This document shows positions 19,563 through 27,342 of a stretch of DNA of 58,086 nt, one piece after another. A program made the position numbers and the translations under genes. A model generated the notes under the pieces. That model saw only the letters and a list, made by a program, of their open reading frames with translations, was not told the origin of the DNA and made no database searches. Numbering within the stretch: the first letter of the stretch is position 1; every line of letters starts with the position of its first letter. The stretch is from CAVRZY01 sp963725415 (lineage in GTDB: Bacteria > Acidobacteriota > Terriglobia > Bryobacterales > Bryobacteraceae), in NCBI GenBank assembly GCA_963725415.1, contig CAVRZY010000087.1:1-58086 (forward strand), in the 5' to 3' direction.

Positions 19563-19914
19563 AAAGACACCTGCCTTCCGCGAGAACGGTAGCTGGCAGG
19601 GATGCCGGCACGTCGCGGCCAGCCTCGAACTCCTTCCGCGTCAGCACGAGCACATCCGCGGCGGCCCAGATGCCCCACAGGACCTCCTGTGCGCGCTGGG
19701 CGCGCCGGTACGGGGGCTCCCCTGAGGCCTCGACGACGACAAGCAAGTCGTAGTCACTGTCCGGCCCGCCCTCGCCGCGCGCCTTCGACCCGAAGAGATA
19801 GATGCGCTCCGGCCTGTAGGCTTCGGCCAGACGGCCTACCACCTCAGCCAGAAGCGGCTCTCCACGCATCAGCCTCTCGCCCTCCCGGTCCTGCTGTGGC
19901 CCTGTTCCATTCAT
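19552..19914 (-). CDS. Minimal nucleotidyltransferase (MNT), antitoxin partner of HEPN
   Basis: 120 residues, with the polymerase-beta-like signature YLFGSKARGEGGPDSDYDLL (GS then DxD) about 40 residues from the N-terminus. In studied MNT-HEPN systems the MNT adenylylates the HEPN toxin and neutralises it. A second in-frame ATG at 19869 (MRGEPLLAEVV), preceded by GAGAGG, is a possible alternative start. Its 3' end overlaps the HEPN gene, fitting a two-gene operon. Confidence 0.88.
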   Translation of the reverse strand: MNGTGPQQDREGERLMRGEPLLAEVVGRLAEAYRPERIYLFGSKARGEGGPDSDYDLLVVVEASGEPPYRRAQRAQEVLWGIWAAADVLVLTRKEFEAGRDVPASLPATVLAEGRCLYAA

Positions 19915-20005
19915 GCGTCTACCCCTTCGATGATCGCTCGCCTGGCTTGCCTTCTCCTCTCTGTGATCTCGCCTCCAGCCTACCCTACCTGGAGCGACCG
20001 GGGCA

Positions 20006-20411
20006 AGCAGAGGTGGCGGTCAACAAGAGCACCGGGCGGGTCCAGGTCAAGCGCGTGGTCTGCGCGCAGGATGAGGGCGTCATCGTCAATCCGGACGGCT
20101 CGCGCCAGCAGATGGAAGGCAGCATCACTATGGGTCTGGGCTACGCGCTCACCGAGGAGGTGCGCTTCAAGGACGGAGAAGTCCTCGACCGCAACTTCGA
20201 CACCTACGAGATTCCGCGCTTCTCCTGGCTGCCCAAGATCGAGACCATCCTGATCGAGAACCCGGAGGTTCCGGCCTCCGGCTGCGGCGAACCGCCGATT
20301 GTCAACATGGGCGCGGTCGTTGCCAACGCCATCTATGACGCGGTGGGGGCCCGGCTGGTACAGTTGCCGATGACGCCCGCTCGCATCCAAGCGGCGCTCA
20401 GGCGGGGTTGA
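20006..20411 (+). pseudogene. Partial copy T2 of the molybdenum hydroxylase 3' end
   Basis: About 134 codons colinear with the large subunit, from AEVAVNKSTGRVQVKRVVC through ASGCGEPPIVNMGAVVANAI to AALRRG-stop, without internal stops. Homology begins abruptly at GCAGAGGTGGCGGTCAACAA, shortly upstream of which lies the MNT gene's 5' side on the other strand. No start codon or ribosome site is evident, so expression as a protein is unlikely. Confidence 0.85.
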
Positions 20412-20542
20412 GGGGCCTCTCACCGGCAAGAGCCCGCGTTGGCCCCTCGTGGGCCGCCGGAGTCACTCGGGATGGAAAGCCTGAACGAAGCGGGCCGAAC
20501 GCAGGGAATTGGGTGTACACTCAGAGCAGGGGGGATGAGCTT

Positions 20543-23428
20543 ATGATGCGACCGACGTCATTTCTTGCCTTTTTGGTCCCCTGGTTCCTGGGCGGGCAGG
20601 CTTCGCTACACGCGCCGTCTACGCTGTTTCCGGAGGTGCGCACCGCAAGCCAGTTGTCGCGTTTGAAGAACGCGACGCAGGCGTCAGAAGCCACAGGATA
20701 CTGTCCGACGGCGATAGCGATCACCAAGGATGGCAAGTACGCCTACATCGGTTTCGATCTCTCCGAGGTCGTCTTCAAGGTGCGCCTGAAGGATCTCACC
20801 GTCGAGGCGGTGGCCGACCTGTCTGCGTATTTCCCGACGCGGAGCGCCGACATTGCCCTAAACCTGAGTGAAACCAAGCTGTTTGTTTACACCGTCAGTT
20901 GGCGCAAGCTGGTCGTCCTTGACGTCGAAACGATGCGCGTAATTCACACGATCGACGACATCGGCCAGGTCTCCGGCGGCTTAGTCCGGTCGCAGCATGG
21001 TCCGTTCCTAATCACAATGGATAGTGGAAACACCGTGAAGCTTATCCACACCGAGACTTATGCGGTGACGAGCCTCACGGACAATCAGACGCGATTCCTG
21101 TTGATTCAGGAGAGCCCGAAGGATCCTAACCGATGGTATGTCGTTTCTCCAGATGCTCCGCCGGGCAACTGGAGCGTCGGGGTGTACGATTACACGGCCA
21201 AGGCATGGCGCAGCAGGTTCTCTATTCCCCAGCAGAGCCCGGGCGAAGGCAACCTCGCTTTCAAGGTCCTGCCCAACGAGCAGAAGGCGTATCTGGCCAC
21301 CTTAGGGGGTCAGGACGTACAGGGCCGCGGTTACGGCTGGCTCCACTCCATCAACCTGGCGGATGGGAAAGTGAAGGTGATGCCCATCGACGGCGGTGCG
21401 CTCTGTCTGGAGGCCAGCCCCGACAGCCAGCGGCTGTACATCGGCAGGGGCTGGCCCCTCCCAAGAGCCGACACCACTCTCCTGGTGCTTGACACTCGCT
21501 CTGAGGAGACAGTGGGCGCTGTACCTTTTGGCACGAGTGAGGCCGGCTTTCCCTACACACAGCACAACCGTTTGCAGATCGACCCTGCTAACCCTTCGCT
21601 TCTCTACCTCACCAGCGCCGACGCCAATTCCTTGGTCAAGATCGACCTCTCGGCGCTTCGCGTGGTGGGCACACTGGCCTTTAACCGCGAAAGCCTAGCT
21701 CCCCATTACTTCGCAAGGCGGTCGGCAGACCCCACTGGTTATATCCTTATCAGCAATAGTGCGTACGCATTTGTGCTCGATCTCGACAGGGCGGTTATAA
21801 ACGATGTCGTCAAGTTCCCGTCGATCGATCCTAACGCCCTTACTTACGGTGTCGCCATCAATGGCGTTGGCAGACTGCTCATTGGCCAAGGGTACGAGAT
21901 ACTGGAGGTTGATCCAACGGACATGCGGCTGGTCGCAGTGCACCCGCGCCCTCTAGAGTTCCCCCCATTGGGGTCCATCGTCCTTTCCAAGGACAAGACC
22001 AAGCTGTACTATGTGTCGTGGGACACAACTAGACCTCCCAGTGCGGGCCCGAACATCTTTGCGGCGCTCGATGCTCAGAACTTCCAAGCAGTCGCCCTTC
22101 TCCGGCTCGGGGAGGAAGCCTTCACGACGAGGCCTTTCGAACTGCCTGACGGCCGCAAACTCTACGTTGTCGGGTCGCTGCCGAGGGGCCCAGCTGTAGT
22201 GCAGGTGATTGAGACCGGGAGCTACACCATCAAAAAGACCATTACCTTCGACGACCCCGATTTGCCAGGCACTGTTGGGTTCCCTCTTTGGCCATACGCC
22301 TACGATTCCAAGTCGCGCACTCTGTTTGTGGGGACCGGGTACGCTGTGCTGGCTATAGACACGGATACGGACACAATCAAGAAGGTCATCAATTTGGCGG
22401 ATGAGGCGACAGCCATAGGTCTCAAGCCGTATCAGTTGTGCCGTGGTGGCGCGATTTTGGTTTATCAGGCGGAGGAGAACTGCCTCTATCTTGCGCATGG
22501 CGACCCGAGCTACGTCAGTATCTACGACTTGAGTGCGGGCCGATTTCTACCCAAGCTGATCCCCTCAAAAGGCTTAATGGCGTACTATGTGTTCTTGAAC
22601 GATGACGGGAGCAGGATGTATTGCTTGAATTACCGTTCTGACAATGTTTCTGTCATCAGCACGAAATCGAAAACGGTAGAAAAGGTCATTGACCTGCACG
22701 CTCATCTTGAAACGCCGAACGTTTCTGCCGCCAGCTACGCCGGCGATGCACTGGCGGTGGAGTCCATTGTGAGCGCGTTCGGCTCGAATCTGGCAACGAC
22801 GACGCAAGGAGCCACCGCGCTGCCGTTGCCGAGCGTGCTGGGAGGGACGAGGGTGAAGGTGCTGGACAGCGCCGGGGCGGAAAGGCAGGCACCGCTGTAC
22901 TTCGTCTCGCCCACTCAGGTGAACTACCAGGTTCCGCCTGGCACGGCCCTGGGGCCGGCTACGATCAAGATCATCACTGCGGATGGCGTCACCTACGCCG
23001 GCAGCGTGGAGATTGTTTCGGTGGCTCCTGGGCTGTTCTCAGCCGACGGGACCGGTCAGGGTCTGGCGGCGGCCAACATCCTCCGGGTGAGAGCGGACGG
23101 TTCGCAGAGCTACGAGCCGGTGGCCCGGCTTGATCCAGTCCAGAACCGCATTGTGGCTGTGCCGATCGACCTGGGGCCGGAAGGCGATCAAGTCTACCTG
23201 CTCCTCTATGGCACGGGCGTCCGGAAGCGCAGCTCAGTGGCGGGAGTTGGAGTGAGCATCGGGGGAACCGATGGCACGGTCAGCTACGCGGGGCCACAAG
23301 CCGAGTTTCCGGGCTTGGACCAGGTCAACGCGTTATTGCCTCGCAGCCTGCGGGGGCGCGGAGAAGTGCAGGTGGTGCTCACCGTAGACGGGAAAGCTGC
23401 CAATCCTGTCCGCGTGAATGTGCGTTGA
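20543..23428 (+). CDS. Secreted beta-propeller (YVTN-like) protein with Solibacter-type C-terminal domain (TIGR03437)
   Basis: About 961 residues. The ATG at 20543 follows GGGGGGA and opens a signal peptide (MMRPTSFLAFLVPWFLGGQA). Residues ~40-760 contain propeller-type repeats (AITKDGKYAYIGFDLSEVVF, LVVLDVETMRVIHTIDDIG, VYDYTAKAW, MYCLNYRSDNVSVISTKS). The last ~220 residues are the Solibacter domain: LPSVLGGTRVKVLDSAG, LYFVSPTQVNYQVPPGTALG, PGLFSADGTGQGLAAA and VRVNVR-stop. The domain is a lineage marker for Solibacter relatives; its role is unknown. The gene is one cargo of the hydroxylase-tail array, between T2 and T3, and is intact. Confidence 0.85.
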   Translation: MMRPTSFLAFLVPWFLGGQASLHAPSTLFPEVRTASQLSRLKNATQASEATGYCPTAIAITKDGKYAYIGFDLSEVVFKVRLKDLTVEAVADLSAYFPTRSADIALNLSETKLFVYTVSWRKLVVLDVETMRVIHTIDDIGQVSGGLVRSQHGPFLITMDSGNTVKLIHTETYAVTSLTDNQTRFLLIQESPKDPNRWYVVSPDAPPGNWSVGVYDYTAKAWRSRFSIPQQSPGEGNLAFKVLPNEQKAYLATLGGQDVQGRGYGWLHSINLADGKVKVMPIDGGALCLEASPDSQRLYIGRGWPLPRADTTLLVLDTRSEETVGAVPFGTSEAGFPYTQHNRLQIDPANPSLLYLTSADANSLVKIDLSALRVVGTLAFNRESLAPHYFARRSADPTGYILISNSAYAFVLDLDRAVINDVVKFPSIDPNALTYGVAINGVGRLLIGQGYEILEVDPTDMRLVAVHPRPLEFPPLGSIVLSKDKTKLYYVSWDTTRPPSAGPNIFAALDAQNFQAVALLRLGEEAFTTRPFELPDGRKLYVVGSLPRGPAVVQVIETGSYTIKKTITFDDPDLPGTVGFPLWPYAYDSKSRTLFVGTGYAVLAIDTDTDTIKKVINLADEATAIGLKPYQLCRGGAILVYQAEENCLYLAHGDPSYVSIYDLSAGRFLPKLIPSKGLMAYYVFLNDDGSRMYCLNYRSDNVSVISTKSKTVEKVIDLHAHLETPNVSAASYAGDALAVESIVSAFGSNLATTTQGATALPLPSVLGGTRVKVLDSAGAERQAPLYFVSPTQVNYQVPPGTALGPATIKIITADGVTYAGSVEIVSVAPGLFSADGTGQGLAAANILRVRADGSQSYEPVARLDPVQNRIVAVPIDLGPEGDQVYLLLYGTGVRKRSSVAGVGVSIGGTDGTVSYAGPQAEFPGLDQVNALLPRSLRGRGEVQVVLTVDGKAANPVRVNVR

Positions 23429-23570
23429 ATACGGTCGCGCACAATTACTCCACGCAAGGGCTTGACATCAAGAATTCTGGATTGGCAGTGCGCGCGACAT
23501 GCGCCTGGACCGGATGGCGACCTGCCGACAGGCGTCTTCACCCCGCTGATGCTGCTGCGCAACCGGCCTG
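23429..23570. other. Gap between propeller gene and hydroxylase fragment T3
   Basis: No gene recognised. Homology to the hydroxylase gene starts at about 23,566-23,577 without any shared boundary motif that I can see. Confidence 0.4.
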
Positions 23571-24236
23571 GAAACCTTCGGCATCGGGCCGTGGCGCGCG
23601 CCGTCGGTCAACACCAACACCTTTGCGCGGGAATCGCACATCGACATTCTGGCGGCCAAGGCGGGTGTGGACCCGCTCGAGTTCCGCCTGAGCCACCTCA
23701 CTGACAAGCGCATGCGGCGGGTGCTCGAAGCCGCCGCCAAGCAGTTTGGCTGGAAGGCAGGGCGGACGCCCAGCGGGCGGGGCGTGGGCGTCTCTTGCGC
23801 CATCTACATGGGCACCTACATCGCCACCATGGCGGAAGTGGCCGTCGACAAGAGCACCGCGCGCGTCCAGGTCCAGCGCGTGGTGTGCGCGCAGGATGAG
23901 GGGGTGATCGTCAATCCGGACGGCTCGCGCCAGCAGATCCAAGGCAGCATCATGATGGGCCTGGGCTACGCGCTCACCGAGGAGGTGCGCTTCAAGGACG
24001 GCGAAGTCCTCGACCGCAACTTCGACACCTACGAAATCCCGCGCTTTTCGTGGCTGCCCAAGATCGAGACCGTGCTGATCGAGACCCCGGAAGTCCCGGC
24101 GTCGGGCTGCGGCGAACCGCCGATCGTGAACATGGGCGCAGTGATTGCCAACGCCATCTATGACGCGGTGGGCGCTAGGTTGCTCCAGTTGCTCATGACG
24201 CCGGGGCGCATCCAGGCGGCGCTGAAGCGGGGGTGA
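23571..24236 (+). pseudogene. Partial copy T3 of the molybdenum hydroxylase 3' end (longest)
   Basis: About 221 codons, colinear without gaps with 17,406-18,071 of the parent gene (constant offset 6,165). It runs from FGIGPWRAPSVNTNTFARES through IYMGTYIATMAEVAVDKSTA to QAALKRG-stop. It has no internal stops but also lacks the Tat leader and most cofactor motifs. The following ~60 intergenic bases and FGE-fold gene are duplicated too, so T3 marks the left side of a ~1.7 kb duplicated block. Confidence 0.88.
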
Positions 24237-24293
24237 CAGTCCAGGCTTCAATCCGGCCCCGCGGGGAGCGAATATCCGGATGGAGGAGGGGAG

Positions 24294-25046
24294 ATGAGCA
24301 GAAGACACGCCTGGATGATGGTGGCGCTGCTGAGGTGTGCGGCGGCGCCTTGTCAGAAGTCGGGAGCGCCGCCGCGCGAGTTCACCAATTCCGTGGGCAT
24401 GAAGTTCGTCTGGATCGAGCCGGGTTCGTTCCAGATGGGCTCCGAGAGTGGCGACCCGGACGAGCGGCCGGTGCACGCGGTGACGCTGAGCAAAGGGTTC
24501 TATTTGCAGGGCACCGAGGTGACACAGCGCCAGTGGAAAGCGGTGATGGGGAGCAATCCTAGCCATTTCAAGGGACCTGACCGGCCGGTGGAAAACGTCA
24601 GTTGGGAGGAGGCTCAGGAGTTTCTGCGACGGCTCAACGAGAAGGAGAAGGACGGCCGGTACCGGCTGCCGACCGAGGCCGAGTGGGAGTATGCCTGCCG
24701 CGCCGGCGGGCAAGAACCGGACCTGGCAGCCAATCTGGACGCGGTGGCGTGGGGGCGGTGGAACTCCAGCGGCGAGACGCATGGGGTGGCTCTGAAGAAG
24801 CCCAATGCGTGGGGGCTGTTCGACATGCGGGGGAATGTCTGGGAGTGGGTGCAGGACTGGTACAGGGGGGCTTACTCGGCAGGTCGGCAGGTCGATCCTA
24901 GGGGGCCGGATTCAGGTGTGTTTCGTGTTGTGCGTGGCGGGTCGTGGCGCTACGACGGTCCCGGCTTCTTCCGGTGCGCTTACCGCTACCACGGGCCGGT
25001 CGGCCGGAACGACGACCGCGATTTCCGTTGCGCCAGGACGCCCTAA
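24294..25046 (+). CDS. FGE-sulfatase/C-type-lectin-fold secreted protein, copy B (candidate DGR target)
   Basis: 250 residues, paralogue of the gene at 18,129-18,893, with a similar leader, the same ribosome site and the same body motifs (FTNSVGMKFVWIEPGSFQMG, VTQRQWKAVMGSNPSHFKGP, RLPTEAEWEYACRAGGQEPD, GNVWEWVQDWY). Body differences are scattered, but from RGGSW to FRCART the sequences diverge strongly (RYDGPGFFRCAYRYHGPVGR here against LCDDPSCFRCAARSHGFRPA). The four-residue length difference between the copies lies in this segment. A surface-binding role is inferred from leader and fold. Confidence 0.85.
   Translation: MSRRHAWMMVALLRCAAAPCQKSGAPPREFTNSVGMKFVWIEPGSFQMGSESGDPDERPVHAVTLSKGFYLQGTEVTQRQWKAVMGSNPSHFKGPDRPVENVSWEEAQEFLRRLNEKEKDGRYRLPTEAEWEYACRAGGQEPDLAANLDAVAWGRWNSSGETHGVALKKPNAWGLFDMRGNVWEWVQDWYRGAYSAGRQVDPRGPDSGVFRVVRGGSWRYDGPGFFRCAYRYHGPVGRNDDRDFRCARTP
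24948..25025 (+). other. Hypervariable C-terminal segment of FGE-fold copy B (DGR-like variable region)
   Basis: Counterpart of 18,783-18,870. Codons CGC TAC GAC GGT, GGC TTC, TAC and TAC replace CTC TGC GAC GAT, AGC TGC, GCC and AGC. The sequence directly after it (CGTTGCGCCAGGACG, then a TAATCACGCTTTGCGC stretch) is nearly identical in both copies and is where an initiation-of-homing site would lie. Confidence 0.5.
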
Positions 25047-25126
25047 TCACGCTTTGCGCTTTTGCCCTTTTACCCTTTGCGGCTTTCCGTGCCCTCGGTC
25101 CGGGCTTCAACGGGCCAGCCGATGAC

Positions 25127-25261
25127 GCTGCTGGCGGCCAGCCGCCCATCGTCAACATGGGCGCCGTCATCGCCAACGCCATCTACGACGCGGTGGGGGC
25201 CCGGCTCCTGCAACTGCCGATGACGCCCGCCCGCATACAGGAGGCACTTAAGCGGGGCTGA
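25127..25261 (+). pseudogene. Partial copy T4 of the molybdenum hydroxylase 3' end
   Basis: Encodes GGQPPIVNMGAVIANAIYDA, then VGARLLQLPMTPARIQEALK, ending RG-stop. Its left edge (CTGGCGGCCAGCCGCC) is the same as that of T1, so T1 and T4 descend from one event followed by duplication of the whole block. Confidence 0.85.
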
Positions 25262-25294
25262 CCATTCGGACGCTCTCCTGTCGCAAGGCGGCGG

Positions 25295-25300
25295 TATACT
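25295..25300 (+). promoter_or_regulatory. Candidate -10 element (TATACT) of the HicBA pair
   Basis: TATACT lies 21 bases before the ATG of the HicB-like gene. No convincing -35 hexamer is seen. The same hexamer occurs before the RelBE-like and VapBC pairs in this window. Confidence 0.4.
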
Positions 25301-25320
25301 TGAGGCAGGGAACCGGAGCG

Positions 25321-25518
25321 ATGGTATACACGGTGGCTTTGCGGGAAAGCGAAGAAGGCTTCAGCGCGTGGTGTCCGGGATTACCCGGGTGCTGGTCTCA
25401 AGGGGCGACCGAGCAGGAAGCGCTCGAGAACATCCAAAGCGCCATCCAAGAGTATCTGGCCGCCGCCGCCGAGCTTGTCGGCAGCGGCGATCTTCGCCAT
25501 GTCGAGGTCCAAGTCTAG
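25321..25518 (+). CDS. hicB: HicB-like antitoxin
   Basis: 65 residues with the partial RNase-H-like HicB fold: YTVALRESEEGFSAWCPGLP and GCWSQGATEQEALENIQSAI. It lacks an obvious C-terminal DNA-binding domain, as in the short (UPF0150) HicB class. HicB binds and blocks HicA. The ATG at 25321 is preceded by GGAG; an in-frame start further up is not needed for the fold. HicA starts 3 bases after the stop. The gene order (antitoxin first) is the less common of the two known orders. Confidence 0.88.
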   Translation: MVYTVALRESEEGFSAWCPGLPGCWSQGATEQEALENIQSAIQEYLAAAAELVGSGDLRHVEVQV

Positions 25519-25520
25519 CT

Positions 25521-25733
25521 GTGGGGAAGCTGGCCGGGATCCCCCACCTTCAGGCCGTGAAGGCTTTGGAGAAAGCCAGCTTCCGCATTGTCCGCCAGGG
25601 CAAGCACATCGTTATGTCTGACGGTATTAGAATCGTCACCATCCCGCGCAGCAATCCCATCAATGCCTTCACGATGGGTGGCATCATTCGGGACGCAGGT
25701 CTGAGCATCGACCAGTTTCGAAAGCTGCTGTAG
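25521..25733 (+). CDS. hicA: HicA-like mRNA interferase toxin
   Basis: 70 residues, double-stranded-RNA-binding-like fold. The N-terminal helix is VGKLAGIPHLQAVKALEKAS and the beta strand FRIVRQGKHIVMSDG holds the conserved His. The C-terminus INAFTMGGIIRDAGLSIDQF is typical of HicA. The start is GTG at 25521, directly after the HicB stop, and no other start would give the standard N-terminus. HicA cleaves mRNA and tmRNA when free of HicB. Confidence 0.87.
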   Translation: MGKLAGIPHLQAVKALEKASFRIVRQGKHIVMSDGIRIVTIPRSNPINAFTMGGIIRDAGLSIDQFRKLL

Positions 25734-25754
25734 ACGACGGCGCCCGAGCCGCGT

Positions 25755-25962
25755 CTTGCCGGTGGAACTCCGCGTGAGGTGCCTGAGCGAGCAGTGCTTC
25801 GGCCCGTGCTGGAAGCCGGCTCGGACACCGAGCGCACGGGGCGCCGTCATCGCCAACGCCATCTACGATGCGGTGGGGGCCAGGTTGCTGCAACTGCCCA
25901 TGATGCCGGCTCGCATCCAGGCGGCGCTGAAGGCGGCAGGCGCCGCGTCGGCAGGGAATTGA
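25755..25962 (+). pseudogene. Degraded partial copy T5 of the molybdenum hydroxylase 3' end
   Basis: The certain part is 25,842-25,962: AVIANAIYDAVGARLLQLPM, then MPARIQAALK, followed by an altered end (AAGAASAGN-stop). The segment before it (PVELRVRCLSEQ, then VLEAG in another frame) resembles the parent's PVEFRLSHLSDK...VLEA region, which would mean an internal deletion of several hundred bases. That upstream match is weak. Confidence 0.65.
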
Positions 25963-25997
25963 CAAACATCGGGCGGGCCATCGGCGCCTCATGCGAT

Positions 25998-26236
25998 TCA
26001 GTAAGCTTGGCCGCGATTATCGATGTCGATCACAACGACGCTACCGGGCTGGTCGAAAAGAAAAAAGATGCGCCACTCGCCGACACGGAGGCGGTAGCAC
26101 CCTTCAGTGCTCTAACGTCGCCGCGACCAGTGGCAGCGAAGGCCTCCAAACCATGGACAATGCGTTCGGCATCAGAACGGTCCATGCGTCCGAGTTCGCG
26201 CTGAGCGGCGGGCTTATAGACCAGGAGGCGCTTCAT
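25998..26236 (-). CDS. RelE/ParE-family toxin, one frameshift
   Basis: The start ATG at 26236 overlaps the antitoxin stop (ATGA). The first part reads MKRLLVYKPAAQRELGRMDR and ends GDVRALKG. One frame away it continues CYRLRVGEWRIFFLFDQPGS and VVVIDIDNRGQAY-stop, the classic RelE C-terminal pattern. One missing base near 26,097 (AAGGGTGC where AAGGGGTGC is expected) breaks it. RelE-type toxins cleave mRNA on the ribosome. Either the toxin is dead with a living antitoxin, or a G was dropped in base calling. Confidence 0.75.
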
Positions 26237-26472
26237 ACACCTAGCCGCTGCTTCAGCTCGTCGTGAGAGATGGTCTCTCCTTGTTCAGCTTCAGCGGCTA
26301 GGAGGCGGACAGCGGTCTCTTCATCGACTTCCTCTTCCGGAGCCTCTGCGAGCCGGCGGGCGAACTCCTCATCACTGATCGGCTGCGGGGTCTCCAGGAG
26401 AGTCAGGAGAGCGCGGACCTGTTGCGGAGGCAAGGTATCGACAACTTCGTGAAGCCGGTCGAGGTCACTCAT
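26233..26472 (-). CDS. Antitoxin of the RelE-like toxin
   Basis: 79 residues from the ATG at 26472, chosen because GGAG lies six bases upstream; an in-frame ATG at 26484 is possible. The helical, acidic protein (RLHEVVDTLPPQQVRALLTL, then ISDEEFARRLAEAPEEEVDE) resembles short acidic antitoxins paired with RelE toxins. The end HDELKQRLGV overlaps the toxin start by four bases. Autoregulation with the toxin is expected for the family. Confidence 0.75.
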   Translation of the reverse strand: MSDLDRLHEVVDTLPPQQVRALLTLLETPQPISDEEFARRLAEAPEEEVDEETAVRLLAAEAEQGETISHDELKQRLGV

Positions 26473-26501
26473 GGTTCGCTCCATCCGAGATGACGCTACG
26501 G

Positions 26502-26517
26502 CTTCAGTATACCGAAG
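26502..26517 (-). promoter_or_regulatory. Candidate promoter/operator of the RelBE-like pair
   Basis: CTTCAGTATACCGAAG is a near-perfect palindrome (14 of 16 positions). On the minus strand it contains TATACT as a possible -10 element, 30-odd bases before the antitoxin ATG. The overlap of operator and promoter fits antitoxin autoregulation. Confidence 0.4.
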
Positions 26518-26577
26518 CGATGCAGGACTGGCACGGGAGTTTCATGTTCCCTCACACAGGGGGACGCTGAGGAAACT

Positions 26578-26820
26578 GGGTACCTACGTGGCCACTGTGG
26601 CGGAGGTGGCGCTCAGACGAGCTCCCGCGCTTCTCCTGGCTGCCCAGGATCAAGACCATTCTCATTGACAACCCGGAGGTGGCGGCCTCCGGCTGCGGCG
26701 AACCGCCCATCGTCAACCTGGGCGCAGTCATCGCCAGCGCCATCTATGATGCGGTCGGCGCCCGGCTGCTGCAACTGCCGACGATCCCGGTGCGCTTCCA
26801 GGAAGCGCTCAGGCGGGCCT
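26578..26820 (+). pseudogene. Degraded partial copy T6 of the molybdenum hydroxylase 3' end
   Basis: It begins GTYVATVAEVAL, jumps across an internal deletion of roughly 200 bases and a frame change to LPRFSWLPRIKTILIDNPEV, AASGCGEPPIVNLGAVIASA and QLPTIPVRFQEALRRA. The parent stop codon is lost. Its last codons overlap the 3' end of the DinB-like gene on the other strand. Confidence 0.85.
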
Positions 26821-27342
26821 TCCTAGCGCGGTCTTGATCTCTTGGATCTGCTTGGCGTGGCGGTGCGCATGAACCGCCATCAGCAGGAGAGCTTCATAGC
26901 AGTTCACAGGGCCCAGAAGCGGATGCGTCGTCAGCCGGGAGCGAAGATCTTCACGGCAGCTCTCGACGAATCGAATGGTGTGTTCCCGACTGGCCAAGAA
27001 GTGTTGAACGGCATCCGCCAGGGTGGAGAAGCGTCCGGTTGGTCTCACTGCTTCAGGGGACGCGACCGCGTGCGTTCGATCCGTACCTCGGGCCGAGATG
27101 GCGGCTTCCCTCTTTTCGTTGACCACGCGCACCTCCGAATGTGTCGCCTGGGTGACTTGCGAAAACAAGAAATCCTCGGAAACAGCCACGTGCTCCGCAC
27201 ATTCCAGGGCCGACCATCGACCGGGGCCTGGGCTCCGCGTGGCAAGGTCCTCGGCTATGGCACTCAAAGCATCCAGAAAGGCTTCCCGGCCGCTGTCGAG
27301 CGCCTCCAGGATCCTGACCTTCTCGTGTGCCTCCATGTGCAT
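26809..27342 (-). CDS. DinB-superfamily protein
   Basis: About 177 residues, four-helix DinB_2-type fold. Metal-ligand-type His residues are visible: ECAEHVAVSEDFLFSQVTQA near residue 48 and LLMAVHAHRHAKQIQEIKTA near the C-terminus. Such proteins are metal-binding, and some are thiol S-transferases; function here is unknown. The start is uncertain (ATG at 27342 or 27336, TTG at 27357). Its stop codon lies inside the last codons of hydroxylase fragment T6 on the opposite strand. Confidence 0.85.
   Translation of the reverse strand: MHMEAHEKVRILEALDSGREAFLDALSAIAEDLATRSPGPGRWSALECAEHVAVSEDFLFSQVTQATHSEVRVVNEKREAAISARGTDRTHAVASPEAVRPTGRFSTLADAVQHFLASREHTIRFVESCREDLRSRLTTHPLLGPVNCYEALLLMAVHAHRHAKQIQEIKTALGRPA

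Noticed and set aside
20408..20542. ATG at 20408 as start of the propeller gene
   Set aside because: It overlaps the end of tail T2 and would place 45 non-hydrophobic residues before an evident signal peptide starting at 20543.
17000..27000. Integron or transposon explanation for the tail array
   Set aside because: No integrase, transposase, attC-like folded site or terminal inverted repeat was seen at the unit borders, and the left borders share no motif except in T1/T4.
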